Positions 22,712 to 35,193 are shown, numbered from the stretch's first letter. The stretch: DNA of 54,176 bases from Perkinsus olseni (GCA_013115135.1 JABANP010000365.1:1-54176); one strand, 5' to 3'. The notes: generated from the sequence alone by a model not told the origin. Program-made: numbers and translations.

Positions 22712-23152
22712 AACTTGTACTGTTTCGACGATGCTTTGCTGTCCCGGTTGCGTTAGTAGTGGTGAGGCGGAATATTGTCCTTGCGGGGCTTTCTCATGAA
22801 GCTGCAGTTGTATACTTTAGTCGAGCTGCTCCTGCATGTTTCCGTCGTGGAGTCAGCCATCGGACTAATTTCTGTTATTTCCTGATCGTCTGTCATTTTC
22901 TTGCCGGTTGAAACTTTTTTCCTTCTCGAGGGTTTACGATGAGGCGGGTAGTGCGAGGGTTCCTCGTGTGCATGTTTCCACCGCCCGATGATTTTTCAGC
23001 ACTCAGTCTTCGACCGTGGGGAACTGAGTGGCCGAGAACTCATTGTCCGCTTTCTGCCATTCGCAACACAATTGGTCAATCATCGACGGGTTCCCGTAGG
23101 GGCTAGTAGAGTGAACGCACGAGCTGTCGAGCTGATTGCAGCAGAGGCGATA
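22712..23152. other. No gene recognised
   Basis: Intergenic stretch between two plus-strand genes. Nothing beyond chance ORFs was seen. Confidence 0.35.
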
Positions 23153-24993
23153 ATGACCACCGTCTTCCTGCCTTGTGCCTACTGTGGTGCGACTAGTCGA
23201 CAACGGCCGCATCCCTACACCTGCAGCCGATGCTTGGATGTTAAGTACTGCTCTAAGGACCATCAGCTGCGCCATTGGAAGGAGGTCAGATCGAAGAGGC
23301 GTCACGGAGTCGAAGGACCCTCTGCAGGCTCATCGTGTGGAGTGTCGAGGGGCTGGTGGAAAGAAGCCTACGTTGGCCGAACAGGTTGCCAACCTGCGCC
23401 TAGCCATGCTAGTACGAACGTGGCAAAAGAGTTTCGATGTACAGCGGAGCGATGCAGAGTCCCTCGGTGGCTCAGGCTCATGCGGAGAAGACTCGGAGTA
23501 TCAGTGCGGAAATCGCCAAGGCTGGGGCTGAGCGTGATCGGTGGGTCCCGCTGCATGGTATCCTACCTCGACCCGCGGAGCTGACAAATCGGCCTCCAGG
23601 ATCCTACAAGATGTCTCCACAGCGACCGAGGCTGTCGAGAAAAGGTCGCCGAAGAAAAGCGGAATGCTGAGCGGGAGGTGTTGACCGGCTGCTCGACGTA
23701 GACTGCCGCCCTGGCCGTTAGGTGGCGGCGGCTCAGAGTGAGTTGAAGGCGAAGTCCCGTGAGATCGAGATGTGCCTTTTCTATGATGGGTGGACACTAC
23801 GACTCAGGTGATGTCGCTGGCTGGTGGTGGCGGTGGTCTCTGAGAGTTTTCCTTCTGGCAGGATACGAGGCGAGCTCGGAGTGGGGCGATCCACCAACGT
23901 TGACTGCCGGCCAGGCAGCGTCTCTAGCTGAAGGCTTGGCCGATCGGGGATGGGCTTTCATTGACGACTTTATCGACATGACTGCTGTTGAGAAAATGCG
24001 GACATGTTGGCTCGACCGGTACTCCACTGGTAAGCCTGGGGTGAGGGGGGTCGGTCGACTCAGGTGGTGCTCTCAGGGACGGGCGACTTCGAGAGGGGTC
24101 GGATGGGAGGTGGGCGATCAGGCCAGAATATCAAGTCACAGCAAAGGCCCTACCCCTAGCCCTCCTCTGGACGGTATATGCTAGGTACATTGAGGAAGGC
24201 TCTCGAGGGGACTTTGTGCGTTGGCTGTCCCCACAGGACGACGACTGTCCCGTCGGCTACAAGTGGCTAAGAGCAGGTCAAGACAGCTTCTCTGGCGCTG
24301 CTGTTCCTCCCGACCCCTCAGGTATGGACCTCCTCGTCCAAGGCTTGGCTCGAAACTGTCGATGCGCTGCTCTGGAGGGAGTCGACACGGTGGTGGCCCA
24401 GAGCTCGATGGTCGCTATTTACCCAGGTGAGTCCTCCCATACCGTGACGGTGACCGCGCGCCACGAAATTCTCTGTTAGCCGCACGTGGAGGCAACGGTG
24501 TCGGGTCACGGTATATCCGACACATCGACAATCCGATTGGTGATGGGAGGATTTTGACGGTCATGGTCTACCTCAACCCGGAAGGATGGTCGCTGGACAG
24601 TCACGGAGGGGTGTACCTCATACCACTCCTTTCGGAAATCATGCCTACTCTGGCCTCAGGCGCTTCGCGTGTTCCATGCAATGGAGGATGGTTCGGAGGT
24701 CGCGACGGACATCTGTCCCAGTGGTGGCCGCCTGCTAGTTTTTCTTAGCGATCGGTTGCCGCATGAGGTAGGCTTTTCTGACCGCGCGCCACGAAATTCC
24801 ACCGTGGGTCGATCAGGTACTCCCAGTCACCGGAGACCATCACCGGGTGGCTATCACAACGTGGTACATGGACTTCGCCGCTAGGGCCCGAGCAACGTGC
24901 GAAGAGCCTAGTCTGGCGGAGACGGAGAAGCTGAGGAATGAGATGGCTCGCATGGGTGGTCACAGCGTGGATGATGATGTCACTGCTGCCTGA
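23153..24993 (+). CDS. MYND-finger prolyl 4-hydroxylase (PHD2/EGLN-like)
   Basis: Exon 1 (23153-23284) plus exon 2 (from 23328, after a 43-nt intron) encode a MYND zinc finger: CAYCG, CSRCLDVKYCSKDHQLRHW, AHRVEC. A coiled-coil-like linker follows (HAEKTRSISAEIAKAGAERD; AEREVAAAQSELKAKSREIE). The 2-oxoglutarate Fe(II) oxygenase domain starts DRGWAFIDDFID near 23946 and continues MVAIYPGNGVGSRYIRHIDN (iron-binding H and D), GGALRVFHAMEDG, DRLPHEV (second His) and HHRVAITTWYMDF (2OG-binding Arg). Introns 24427-24491, 24611-24659 and 24768-24816 splice cleanly and restore the PHD2 sequence pattern. The linker needs a +1 change at 23463 (TCC c TCG) and another near 23642; some linker exons are unresolved. 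EGLN enzymes sense oxygen via HIF; protist relatives hydroxylate Skp1, so Skp1 is a reasonable substrate guess. Confidence 0.85.
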
Positions 24994-25222
24994 GAGGCGT
25001 TCTGCCTTGTGTTAGTCTCCGGCTTGTTTCGTTCCGAGTAGGCTCAGTGAACCCGCACGAGGATTCGCTGTGGGGTCGAAAAGTCGGGTTTCCTCTCAAT
25101 CCCACGGATGGAAGAAGGGCCAGCCTCTCTGTCTCTGTCCATCCATAGAAGAATCTTCGCCGCGTCGTGGAGCTCCTCGGATAGTCGTGATTTACTTCAG
25201 CTCGGCAGATAGTCGGTTTCTC

Positions 25223-26977
25223 ATGCCCTCCTCTCTCGCATGGCTCCCTCAAATCACCACTGATCTCGCGGGGGTCGAAGTTCCTGCCAGATCGATCCTC
25301 GAAGCCATCGATTCCGCAGGCGAAGCGCCAGTGAGTATCGCTGTAGTGGGCCGCAGCGGCAGCGGTAAGACAGCGTTGTGCTCGGCCATACAGGCGGCTG
25401 CTGCTGCCGAGACTGCCTGGGAGACACATACCATCGACCTCCTTGAGTAAGTGCTAGGCGGCGCATTGGCTCAGAGGAAAGGATTGGGTGAGGATTTCGC
25501 CTCCCATCCTGACGGTCATATTGTGACGTATCCTGGTATTTTTTGGTGAATACTCGGAGCAGCCAGGCCCATGCTACCGCAGAGAGAGCGATTTGGTTTC
25601 AGAACATGCGTCCTTTCCAAAAGGCTTCTCAGTGACTCGTCTCCCCAGTCGTTGGCTCCTCATGCAATCTTCTCCCGTTTGCTCGCCTTAACTTGACCCT
25701 GAGGTTGCGTACAAGTCACGGTGTTCATCAGAAACGTGCCCGTGGTCGTTCGCTCAGGTGCTCTCGTGAATCAGCTGCATATAGCAATCCGCTAGGCCAC
25801 TTCATAGAGACCATCGAGGATCGTTACAAGCCTGTATCCCATCACAACAGCATCGTGGTCCTCGAGGGATGGTCGGACCTCCGCTCGGAAGAGGCCATGG
25901 CGGTCGAGGCCGTATTGGAGCACCTACCCGGTGGGGGCTGTCCAGTATGCCTGGTCCCCGTCATTTCGAAGGAGGACGCGCCTGCCTTTGTGGACGGCTA
26001 TGTTGAGCTCGGTCCGCTGGATGATGCTCAGCGGTTGGACTTCTTCTCTCGATGCCTGCCCAGCTGTGCTGCCCGGACCGCCGTCGACCTCACAGAGGGT
26101 ATGCTCGTCTGTGACCTCGCCAGTGTGTACCGTTTCGCCTCCCTCAAGGCGATCGACGGAGGTCGAGATAGACCACACTGTGCTGATGTGCTCCGGGCTG
26201 TGGCGCAGCTCCAGCGGAAGGCCTCGGATGTCCCTCCGGTGTTGGCTGGCCGGCCGTGCATTTGCGAAGGGAAGGCCACCGAGTCGGTGATGGTGCCCTT
26301 ATCTCCGCTTGAGGAGTTTTTCGGGTCGAAGCCGCAAATCGACCTTCTCAAGGATTCTGTTGTGGTCAAATTCGGTCCGGGACTTCCCCGACAATTTCAG
26401 AGCATCCTCATCACCGGGGCGTCAGGGTCCGGTAAGACGTATCTTTCCAACCTCCTTGCACGGGCCATTGGAGCTCGATCCGTGCTTCGACTGAAGGCTT
26501 CGGATATTCTCTCCAGCTTGGTGGGCGCCTCAGAGGCTAAACTGGCGAAAGTTCTCACGGACATCCGCAGAGAGCCCGGCCCCTTCGCCATCCTCATCGA
26601 TGATGTTGAGTCTCTCGCCCCAGCCGACGTGGCCGGTGTCAGCGGGACTGTCCAACGGTTGCTGGTGACTCTGATTCAGTACGGTATTGATGATGCTGGC
26701 TGGGGCCTACTGGTCATGACCACAGTTGACGCCGCTGCGGTACACTCAAGATTGCGAAGGAAGTGCTTTGGAGGTCCGACTGGACCCCACCCTCGATCCC
26801 ATCACGGCCGAGAGACTCTACCAGAAGTCCGCGCCGAACCTGCCGATGCCAACCGCGGGGCTCGGCTTCCTCACCCCTGCTGAGATTGTGTGGAAGGCGA
26901 GAGAAGCCGCTTGTGATGCTGTTAGGATGAAGGTTGGCGATGCTGCTTTTAACGATTTATGCAACGTTTCTTCGTAA
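25223..26977 (+). CDS. Two-domain AAA+ ATPase, family unassigned
   Basis: The first domain carries Walker A GRSGSGKT (near 25350) and ends in an exon with a GTAAGT donor near 25446. Its later part resumes around 25790 (HFIETIEDRYKPVSHHNSIV; VVLEGWSDL). The second domain has Walker A GASGSGKT (near 26420), an ASDILSSLVGASEAKL segment and Walker B ILIDDVES, with Asp where most AAA proteins have the catalytic Glu. The C-terminal helical part (LTPAEIVWKAREAACDAVRM) ends at 26977 but is reached only if the frame moves +1 around 26755-26765 (CGA AGG a AGT). A divergent PEX1/PEX6, AFG2 or NSF relative are all possible. The N-terminal region before 25223 was not resolved, and the gene begins soon after the prolyl hydroxylase stop. 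Confidence 0.6.
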
Positions 26978-27383
26978 AGCTGAGGTGTGTTTCGTTTGGG
27001 GTGGCGAGGGCGACCTTAGTCGCTATTGGATCTTCTCTATCGACGAATTGAGAGTGTCGAGGACGCGCATGTGGGCGGTTTGAGAAAAATTTCTTCTCTT
27101 TCTCCGAGAGAGTCTCTCGCTCTCTCAAAGGTATCTCGCCCTGATTTGGAAACTCACACAACCGTGGTCCATGTACAACACCGGTAACAACACGTGGCGA
27201 GCGAACAGCGCTCAGCGAATACATTCAACAACATATCAGAGTGATAAAGTAATGGACTTCTACTTGGCACCGATGTGATCAATGAAGCCACAAGCGAGTG
27301 GCCCCCCCTTTTGCGCTCTACCGTGTTCTCATACGTGATAAGCGCGTATGCGTCGAGCAACGGCAATGCTCTCCTTTTCGAGA
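26978..27383. other. No gene recognised; convergent 3' region
   Basis: Between the convergent AAA+ and aspartic-protease genes. A pyrimidine/GA-rich segment (27085-27125, CTCTCTC and GAGAGAG words) is the only notable feature. Confidence 0.35.
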
Positions 27384-28430
27384 TCAACATGAGCATAGTA
27401 TGCCCGGAAGAAGGGCTGTCCCAAGGGCGATCACGCGCTGATCATTGACGTAAAGATAGAGCATGCATTCGGTCGTAGTACACGGGCCCAGATAGTGCTC
27501 GGGGGACACTTTGATATCGACAATGCTGTCTCCTTTCCCGAGCAATGAGTAGACGATCGAAGGCAGATGTTTCACGTGGCTCGGTCGGATCTTCAACTGT
27601 TTGTCGTCATACCAGATGAGCTTCCTACCACTGGTGGAGCGTATGCTGTCTCGTACGATCTCGACCAGAGCGTCGAAGAGAGCGGTGGGCATTTCAATGA
27701 ACGAGTTGCCGGTGTCAACTAGAGCCCAAAGATTAGCAGATCCTCGAAAGGGAGGGCCCTCCAGCGAGCCTCATGAACTCGATGGGAACATGGAGATGTC
27801 TCTCCCCAGGAGAGGGCGTGAGGTGGAGATGGACCAAATCTTCGGACTTCCTTTCCCGAGTCACCGAGAATCACCTTGCCGAAGTCGCCAGTCTTACCAT
27901 CACGAGCCAGCACGGAGAACGATAAAGCCCCGATGACATTAGAATCTTTCAGCTGCTGCAGGAGCGTCTTGAGGATACCCGGACGGCCAAAGGAGAGGCC
28001 AAGAATCGTTTCAGGAAGGTCGGCACCTACGTGGCGCACGACAAGACCGAAAGTGACTTTCACTGTTTTCCGATGCAGATGCAATGTACCGGTATGTTCA
28101 ACGTACTCGTAAAGCTCGTCGGCACCATCGTATCTGACCGTGAACTTCTGGCGTGTTTCGATGTCGTCGCATGGAGCTTCCGTGGTGCAGAAGTAGCAAA
28201 TCATTTTGTGTTTCTCGCAGCTACCAGGACCGTAGCGCCTCTCAAACCAATCACCGTGGACGACAAAAAACCTCGCGGAGCCAGAGTCGACCAGGAAGGA
28301 GAAGAGCTGCCCGTCGATGAGCAGCACAGTGTGACCGTGTTCGTCGTGAAAGGGAAGGGTTACAACATTGCCGCGAGTTGAGGATGCCAAGAAAGGCAAG
28401 CGGAGCGGCGATGGACAGTGCTGTTCTCAT
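27384..28430 (-). CDS. Secreted pepsin-like aspartic protease
   Basis: Translation from 28430 gives a signal peptide (RTALSIAAPLAFLG). The first catalytic motif is VDSGSARFFV, reading Asp-Ser-Gly in place of Asp-Thr-Gly. The second lobe has ALVDTGNSFIEMP with a canonical DTG, and the reading ends at 27384 (LLPGILCSC). Length and spacing fit A1-family proteases, which are secreted or vacuolar. Three +1 frame changes are needed to read it through: after the signal peptide (28376-28388, ATC c TCA), near 27804-27820 (GCC c TCT) and near 27747-27760 (TCC c TTT). Each lies at a C-run followed by T on the coding strand. Read this way the segments join as HLHVPIEF and GSANLWALVDTG. The alternative is a frameshifted pseudogene or assembly indels. 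Confidence 0.7.
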
Positions 28431-29292
28431 GAAAGGTAACGGGGAAAAAACTGAGGATTTTTCCATCATCATCATCTCGTTCCAGAGTCTTCCATCGCAC
28501 AGGCCGTAACGTGAAAATGCAAGATGAAAAAATTATAACACGATACCGCGTCTAGTTCAAAATGGACCGTCCAATAGAAGTACTCCCCAGTCCGAGCAGT
28601 GTGTCGTCATTTTAGTATTTTAGCTGCGTTTCCGTCCTCCTCCACGGAGGGAAGCTTACCTCAGTGCTCCTTTCTATAACCTTTACTCAACGTGAATAAT
28701 TTAGTGCCGCTTCTACGCTGGGTACAACGGCAAGGCGGGCAAAGACGTGATGAGAACTACAGTATTTCCAGACGTACTTAGTAAAACCCCAGAGTAATTT
28801 GATAAAGCCCAGACGTACTTAGTAAAACCCCAAAGCAATTTAATAAAGCCCACTCCGTTAATTCGCTGGCCTTTGATTGATTTTATTCAAGACTGGGGTC
28901 TTACTGAGTAGGTCTGGAAATGGTGGTCTGCAACGAAACAATTTCGGGCGAGCGAGTATTTTGGTGGTCTTTTCTCGGGCGCGCGCTACTTCGCTTATCC
29001 GCTTGTTTGAACTCCGGAGATTCCAACGAGCCGATGCTAACAGCGTGTTCGGCATTGAATTCAACGATACACGGCATTGGTTGAATGTAAGAAAATTAAT
29101 TCGCATGTTCACTTCTATTTAGCTGTTGATAAAACGGTGTACGGGCCAATGGCTCAGGGGGCCAATGGTCCAGGGCCATTATGGATTGTCATTGCGTATG
29201 GTTTCAAAAAGCATTTCGTGCTTCACACCCGCTTGTACCACATGCTCGGGTTATCGGTGATTCTGATTAATTATCGCCTTTCAGTGGTTTCC
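28431..29292. other. No gene recognised; contains a 41-nt tandem repeat
   Basis: Divergent promoter region between the aspartic protease (-) and the Pro-rich gene (+). Apart from the tandem repeat at 28769-28850 no element could be supported. Confidence 0.35.
28769..28850. repeat. Two-copy 41-nt tandem repeat
   Basis: Units 28769-28809 and 28810-28850 begin CAGACGTACTTAGTAAAACC and differ at only a few positions. Located between two divergently transcribed genes. Confidence 0.75.
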
Positions 29293-31334
29293 ATGTCCTC
29301 GCCCATGCCCCCTGGGGGTAGTCCAACCCCTCCAGGCTACCAGAGCGGAGGTCCCCCGCCGCCCCCGACCGACTACGCTGCTTCAGGGGCCATCGTAGAG
29401 CAGGTACAGCTCTCGATAAGGGATGCTGTGGCTCGGTGGACTGCCAATAGTGGAGGGGAAGGAATCCCTGTTGGCGTTCTCGAGACGGACCCTGCGGTTG
29501 GTACTATGCTGGCCAGGCTTGGGATGAGGTGAGAGGGGCTTCTCCGAGAATGCATTCTGACACCCCTCGCTTGCTTCGGGAAATTGTGAAATCGATGCTA
29601 CCTCATCATTTTTGCGTTGCATCTTGCAAAGTTGAGTCGCCTTCGGAGCCTTCATAAATCTCTCGTGAGTCTTTTCATGTTTGATCGTCACGTTCTTGAT
29701 GACCCGATTGATGATGATCATCCTCTCATGATGGTCTCTCTTCTCGCCTCAAGAACGAGAGGACAGAGGTTCTTGATTGCTATCCCCTAGGGGACCAGCG
29801 ACCTTCGGATACCCTTGCCCCTACTAAGCTCGCCAACATAATTGCGTATGGAATGTGTTCCCATTGTTCAGTGGAATTTAGTAAGCATATTTCTGCCGCG
29901 AGGCTGGTGTAATTTTATCAGAATTGATGCTGATGAGTCGCCAACCGTCGAGGTGGGAGTCATGGTTCTTTACAGGTTGCAAAGATTCGTCCAAGTGCAT
30001 TGCCCTAACGACTTCCGAGTTTCAATGGACGGCAGAGTATCCTTGGCAACATCAGTCGGAGGAGGAGCAGCTGCTGGCTCGATGCCCTATCAACAGCAGC
30101 AGCAACAACAAATGGTAGTGATGGGCTTCCAAAACTTCATTCTTGCCTCGTGCTTGAGCCCGTTCTCAAGAAGGCATTCGAGTTCAAAGCCGGATAACCG
30201 CAACCTTTGCAATTCGACTTGAAAGTTTTGACGATATATATCATGCCGGAATCGAACCACTTATTTCATTCGCTTCGGGATGAGTCGGATTGATGGACTC
30301 GTGTTGTCTTCGTCTGTATATTTGCGCGAGTGGTTCACTTCCCGATGTTTACAATCTTTTTGTGGCAGTACGTTCGATTTCAGGGTGGTGGAGTTCAGCA
30401 GCAACAACACCCCGGCGCCGGGGGTCTGCCCTCTCCAGCCCCCTCTGGCATGGTTCAGCCTGGCCCGTACGCTGCCCGGCGAGCGACTGGAGGCCCCTAC
30501 CGGCCAGCCGTCGCTCCGGCTATGCTGGCTGCCCCCTATAGCCCACTGGCCCATCACAGAAAGGGTGGTAAAGGTGCTATGGGGCCGATGACGATGTCGC
30601 CCTCCTTCCACGCAGCTGCAGCAGCAGCCGCGGCAGCTGCTGGGTTTGGATCTCCTCTGGGAGGCCTCCCTCAGTCAGCACTGGGAGCAGTGAGGGCGGG
30701 CATGGCACCGTGGGCGGCCGCGGCAGCAGCTGCAGCGGCTCAACACATGCATATGGGAATGTTCCCGATGAATGCGGCGCATCCCGGAGCCCCACCGGAG
30801 CCGCCGGAGCCACCGCTGTTTGTGAGGGTGAGCCCATCAGCAGCGGAAAGCCCTGTAAGGGCACTGCAGAGCGCACTGGCTCATCTCTCTGGTATACCAC
30901 GATCATCGAAGACTATGGCCGCGTTGTTGGAGCTGGTTGCTGAGGAGAATCAGAGCACCGATAGGAGTGGAAATCCGATTTCGAGCGACGTAGCTGGTAT
31001 TATCGAGTCCCACCCAGCTGTGCGGAAAACGGTGGAGTCGATCTTACTGCCACTGGTACACTTCCAACTGCAGCAAGCAGGACATGCAGTACCACCCGCG
31101 CCCGCCACGGCGATCGATTTGGTGAAGGTTTTGAAGGCTGTTGATGGCGGCGGTGGAACTGGTGGTGGGGAGAAGTTACCACCACTGCCCCGGATTAAAC
31201 TGGGCTGGAAAGGACAAAGCCTTCATTCAGTTCGTCCAAGCTGCAACACTCATCAAGAACGCTTCGGTAGTAATACGGTGCTTGCTGGGGAATTTCGGGA
31301 AACCTCTCTAATGACTTCGTATTGCTGGGGATGA
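29293..31334 (+). CDS. Pro/Ala/Gln-rich low-complexity protein
   Basis: Exon 1 (29293-29528) starts SSPMPPGGSPTPPGYQSGG, continues QLSIRDAVARW, and ends at a GTGAGA donor. A later exon (about 30045-30114) ends in a run of seven Gln before a GTAGTG donor. From 30383 a long exon continues GGGVQQQQHPGAGGLPSPAP, then has two alanine runs (30608-30640 and 30715-30737), EPPEPP, and a more ordered helical segment (ALQSALAHLSGIPRSSKTMA; AALLELVAEENQ; AVRKTVESILLPLVHFQLQQ). No domain was recognised. The composition resembles transcription or RNA-associated scaffold proteins. The open frame runs to 31334, but the last 40 or so codons look non-coding, so the true end may be a donor near 31210. Confidence 0.5.
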
Positions 31335-31928
31335 GGGAAGGCTGATCGTGTGGGGGGTGTAGGGCTGAAATTTCGTTTCTCAGGGCGGAGCGATGCTGCA
31401 GGATCGAGATGCCTATGAGATGATTCGAGCCGTCGTGGAGAGTAGGGATGTTGGGAGACAGCAACCCGACAGTTGGGAGGCAACCGATAAATATCGTCAT
31501 CATCGCCGACGATGATTGCCGTTACTAATACGTATAATATTTCCATCTGCTGAATGCACTGTTACGATTTTCTACAGCTGCTTGCGTGTGCTGTGCTTGA
31601 GTGAATTACGGCGAGTGGTTCTGCGGGAGTATCTTAGGTTGACGCTTGCTCGCGCCGCTGAACGCGGGGCTACCCGTCAATAGACCAATGCGGAGGAGCT
31701 GCGCAGATGTCACTGACGTCAGGGCTTGCCTTACGCAGGATGTTCGCAGTCGCGCTTCGGCTGACTCGCTTCGCATTGGGAACCCACGCGATCTGGCGTC
31801 ATTCGCTCGGAGCAGTTTCAACTGGGATCCGAGATGCGGGCTGCAGTGGCGGATGATAAATGGTTCATGAAATTGCTACTAGCTGACGCGTGCCGTTTGC
31901 CGCTAGCTGATTCGTCCCGTTTGCCACC

Positions 31929-34248
31929 ATGCCCACCAACCCCCCCAGTGGTAATAAGGGCGATAGTGATCTCGCCGTCGCCTTGGTACTTTACGGTATG
32001 CTTTCGTACGTATTGGTATTATTCTGGGCTGTAAATATCGATAAATTACGATTGCGGACATACCAGATGATCGGCCATTCTCTGAGTATGTTCGTCGGAG
32101 TGCTTATGTTCCAAACACTCGATACCATCATCAACGATCTGCTACAGGGAGGAGATGACAGTAGTAGGGGACGATAAGGGGGATGTAGCTCTTTCCAGCG
32201 AAGTAGTGGGACTGTCGCGAATGCCCACGGAAAGGGCACAATCTTTCGCTCCATCAGCATGCTTATAGTTCATCAGTGATGGGCGTCAGCTTACACGGCT
32301 GCCGTGAGATAAGGTCAGGTAGAGTCGTTTTTCCGCTCAGCATAGCGGATCCATTGAAAAAAATCGCGGAAGGCGAGGCTGATCCGGTATCAGCGTCGTC
32401 CCTCACATGCGGCTCATTCATTGTGCAAAATTTACCACGTCGTCCAGTGCTGTTTGGTGCGTAGTATGTTCGACGCGGATTGTCGAGATGCGGATACCCG
32501 GCAGGGAGCCATCGGGCCATCTTGATATTCTTTTCAGATGAAAACTCCTCCGACATTCCTCTCAGTCTTCTTTCCTTTCTATTGTGGAACTTACTCGGAC
32601 TCTTTTTAATTTCTAAATTTCGACGGAAGCCCTTGTTACAGAAAGTGAGTGTTCTCGCTCGCCCACGGCTGCACCAACACTCCTTCACGTCTGCAGGGAT
32701 CTTTAATTATAATCGGTCACACTGCTGGGTTTGCCTGTATCAATATTGCTACGATCGTCCAGACATCATCCTTCGACCAGAATGATGGTATGGCTGTACT
32801 TTACCTGTTGATAGTGTTGCTCGTCCTGTTGGCAGGATATTCTATAATGTAAGCGCTCGGGTTTTTGGAGGAAGGCCGCAGACAGGTTGAGTGCAGCCGT
32901 ACAGAGTTGTCGCATCTTTTCCGATCGTGGCTCTGTGAAGTGGTGCCGATCCACGCAGGGAACACTGCGTGTGTGGACTGCAAACCGTCCTTTCTGGAGA
33001 GAGAATCTAGACTACTCCGCGTCGCTTGATCCTGGGATGAGAGATGGATCGGAGTACCTTGCGCCGTATTTTCCTATCATGAAAGATACTTTCTATTGGA
33101 ACTGCTCATCACCGCTCACTTCGCTGTCAAGCATGCAAGGAAGCGGCGTCGTGAGGATTCGCAGATCACCGCATCGACGTCTCAGGCGGCACCGCCAACG
33201 ACTCCAGAGACAGGTGAGAGCATTATCCTTGTCGGGATAATCCTAGCCGGGTCCTCAGTGCGCGAGCGTAGGCTTCCTATAACGTGGGTAGATGCCCGCT
33301 AGACCTTGTCGTTAGAGCTAGACCACGCAGCGAGCTATGATAGCTCAGCTCTCAGTATGGTAGCTAAACCGTTCCGGAGGCTTTTGGGGGCAATATCGTG
33401 AATTGATGAGGCTCAACGTCCCACTTAGCTATGACGATTAATATCTCTTTGACGGAGTTTCCGTCCTGGTACGGCAATGATGCCCTGTTGGAGCGCCTCT
33501 TCGCAGACGTTCCTGTGGATGAAGTAGAGGTGGTGGAGGTTCAGCCGAAAATTGTCTACATCCGCCACTATCATCGGCGGATATCGGAGTCGCCGTCTGC
33601 GACTAAACGATGTTTGCTGAAGTTCGTGGGCCATGTGATTGCGAGTAAGCCACAGGGACTGCTGTTTGTTGGAAACCACCAAAGCCGTGATCTTGCGCGG
33701 GATTTCTCGAGAGCATGGCGGTTGGTTATTCCTTCTTTCCCGTAGTATTTCTGGTGGGAGCTCGCAATGTATCTAAGCCGCCGCTTTGACCAGAAGGGTA
33801 GTTGATGGTTTCCAATCGCTGTCACTATTACTATTGATTTTATCATACTGTAGTGCCCGGGCTCTGGAATATAAACGCAATTTGGATATGGTGCTGAAAC
33901 GCTTGGAATTCTTGGAAAAGATATCTTCGAATATCAGAGTGTTCGATAATGACGGCATAGGTACTATGGCCTTCATAACGATCCAAGCGTTCACTTTCGT
34001 GATCTACGGTGAGTATCCAGGGGTCACACTCAGGCCACCGCAAGAGAAGGCAGTTGCCGAGCTCTATATGTGGCTAGTGGTAGGTTTACATCGCGAATTC
34101 CGTTGTGTGGAGCGCTCTCATGCAGGCTCTCGGCTCAGCAGCTCTTGTGTTGGTAATCAATCTGGTAGCTGCGAATAAGAAAGCCAAGTACTGGCTCACG
34201 AGAGAAACGTGGTGGGGCGACATCATCTTCGATGCTTTTCACAAGTAA
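31929..34248 (+). CDS. Multi-span membrane protein, unassigned, intron-rich
   Basis: ATG 31929 begins a soluble lead followed by hydrophobic segments: VALVLYGMLSYVLVLFWAV, then SLSMFVGVLMFQTL. Further exons encode LSLLSFLLWNLLGLFLISKF (near 32560), IIIGHTAGFACINIATIVQ (near 32705), VLYLLIVLLVLLAGYSIM (near 32800), TMAFITIQAFTFVIYGEYP (near 33965) and AALVLVINLVAANKKAKYWL (near 34140), with TRETWWGDIIFDAFHK ending at 34248. At least six membrane segments are visible, alternating with charged loops. Exon borders were not fixed individually and some intermediate coding is uncertain. The family is unknown: it could be a transporter or a lineage-specific membrane protein. Confidence 0.45.
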
Positions 34249-34578
34249 TGACTCCGATCTCCCATTTAGACGTATCTCCTCGCGAGTTTCAATTTGAGGA
34301 TCTCGAAGCGCTGCTTTGACTCAAAGTAAAAATGCTGCGCGGACTACTGATGCTCGGAATCGGCAGTAGTACTATCACAGTAATGTCAAATATATTATTA
34401 TGCAATTTGATGAATGATGAATATTTATTTGAAATGATAGGACTCAAATTAGAGACGTCTTCATTGAAGGACCTCAAGGAGACTTGGCCGGGCTTTGGCC
34501 AGTTTGACTTGGTTTCTGGCATGGAGTCCATGCCGTGGATAATCTTAGACGTTCAGGATGCTTGAATATCTCAGTCTG

Positions 34579-34599
34579 TCAGACTCAGACTGAGTCTGA
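34579..34599. repeat. 10-bp perfect palindrome with 1-nt centre
   Basis: TCAGACTCAG and CTGAGTCTGA flank a single A (34589). It sits in a local cluster of AGTCTG/CAGACT words (34570-34625). Confidence 0.7.
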
Positions 34600-34669
34600 T
34601 TTAGACTGCCTAAGACTCTCAGACATTCACGAATGAGAACTGAATAGACTAGTACGCGAGTGCGTCGCC

Positions 34670-34738
34670 GTCATACAGCACGGGGTCATACGGCACAGGA
34701 TCATAGAGCAAAAGGTCATACAGCACAGGTCATAAAGT
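34670..34738. repeat. Short imperfect tandem repeat (GTCATACAGCACAGG)
   Basis: About four degenerate 15-17-nt units built on GTCATA[C/G]AGCACAGG lie in a row. Confidence 0.65.
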
Positions 34739-35193
34739 TTAGGGATATTCACAAGGGGGGGGGGGTGGACGGCATGGATGCGAGCAGTTCAGAGGCTCCG
34801 AACAGGCCAGCATTGCACTGGCAGTACTGGATCAGGGAGTACTCTCAGGTTCTGAGACCCAGAATCATTCTCGGCAATGATGTTGCCTTCGGAGGGCAAA
34901 TTGACTGTCTCAGGATAGCACTGGCAGTTTCTTTCCGCCTGCAACCAGAAGAAGAATTGCGGGAACTCGGCGCAGCGAGTCCCGAAGGAAGCCGTCCAAT
35001 GACTGGTGGCTCAATCTCAATTTATTCCATACCGAGACACTTTCAGGAGATAGTGACACTATCATAGTGCCCTAAATGCCTTTTGGAGCCCGACCTATTG
35101 AATGCGGCCTGTTTAGAAGGCTACACATCGACTCCAGTATACTTCCATTGAAAGTTCGCGTCGCTGGATTCCTTATGTAGAAGAGGATATCTG

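Noticed and set aside
23403..23475. A 19-nt GT-AG intron (GTACAGCGG...GCAG) that would restore the linker frame in the prolyl hydroxylase
   Set aside because: Every well-supported intron here is at least 43 nt, so a single-base frame change at TCCCTC was preferred; the tiny intron is not strictly excluded.
30240..30275. CCGGAATCGAACC, resembling a minus-strand tRNA T-arm
   Set aside because: The flanking bases do not form a T-stem or a cloverleaf.
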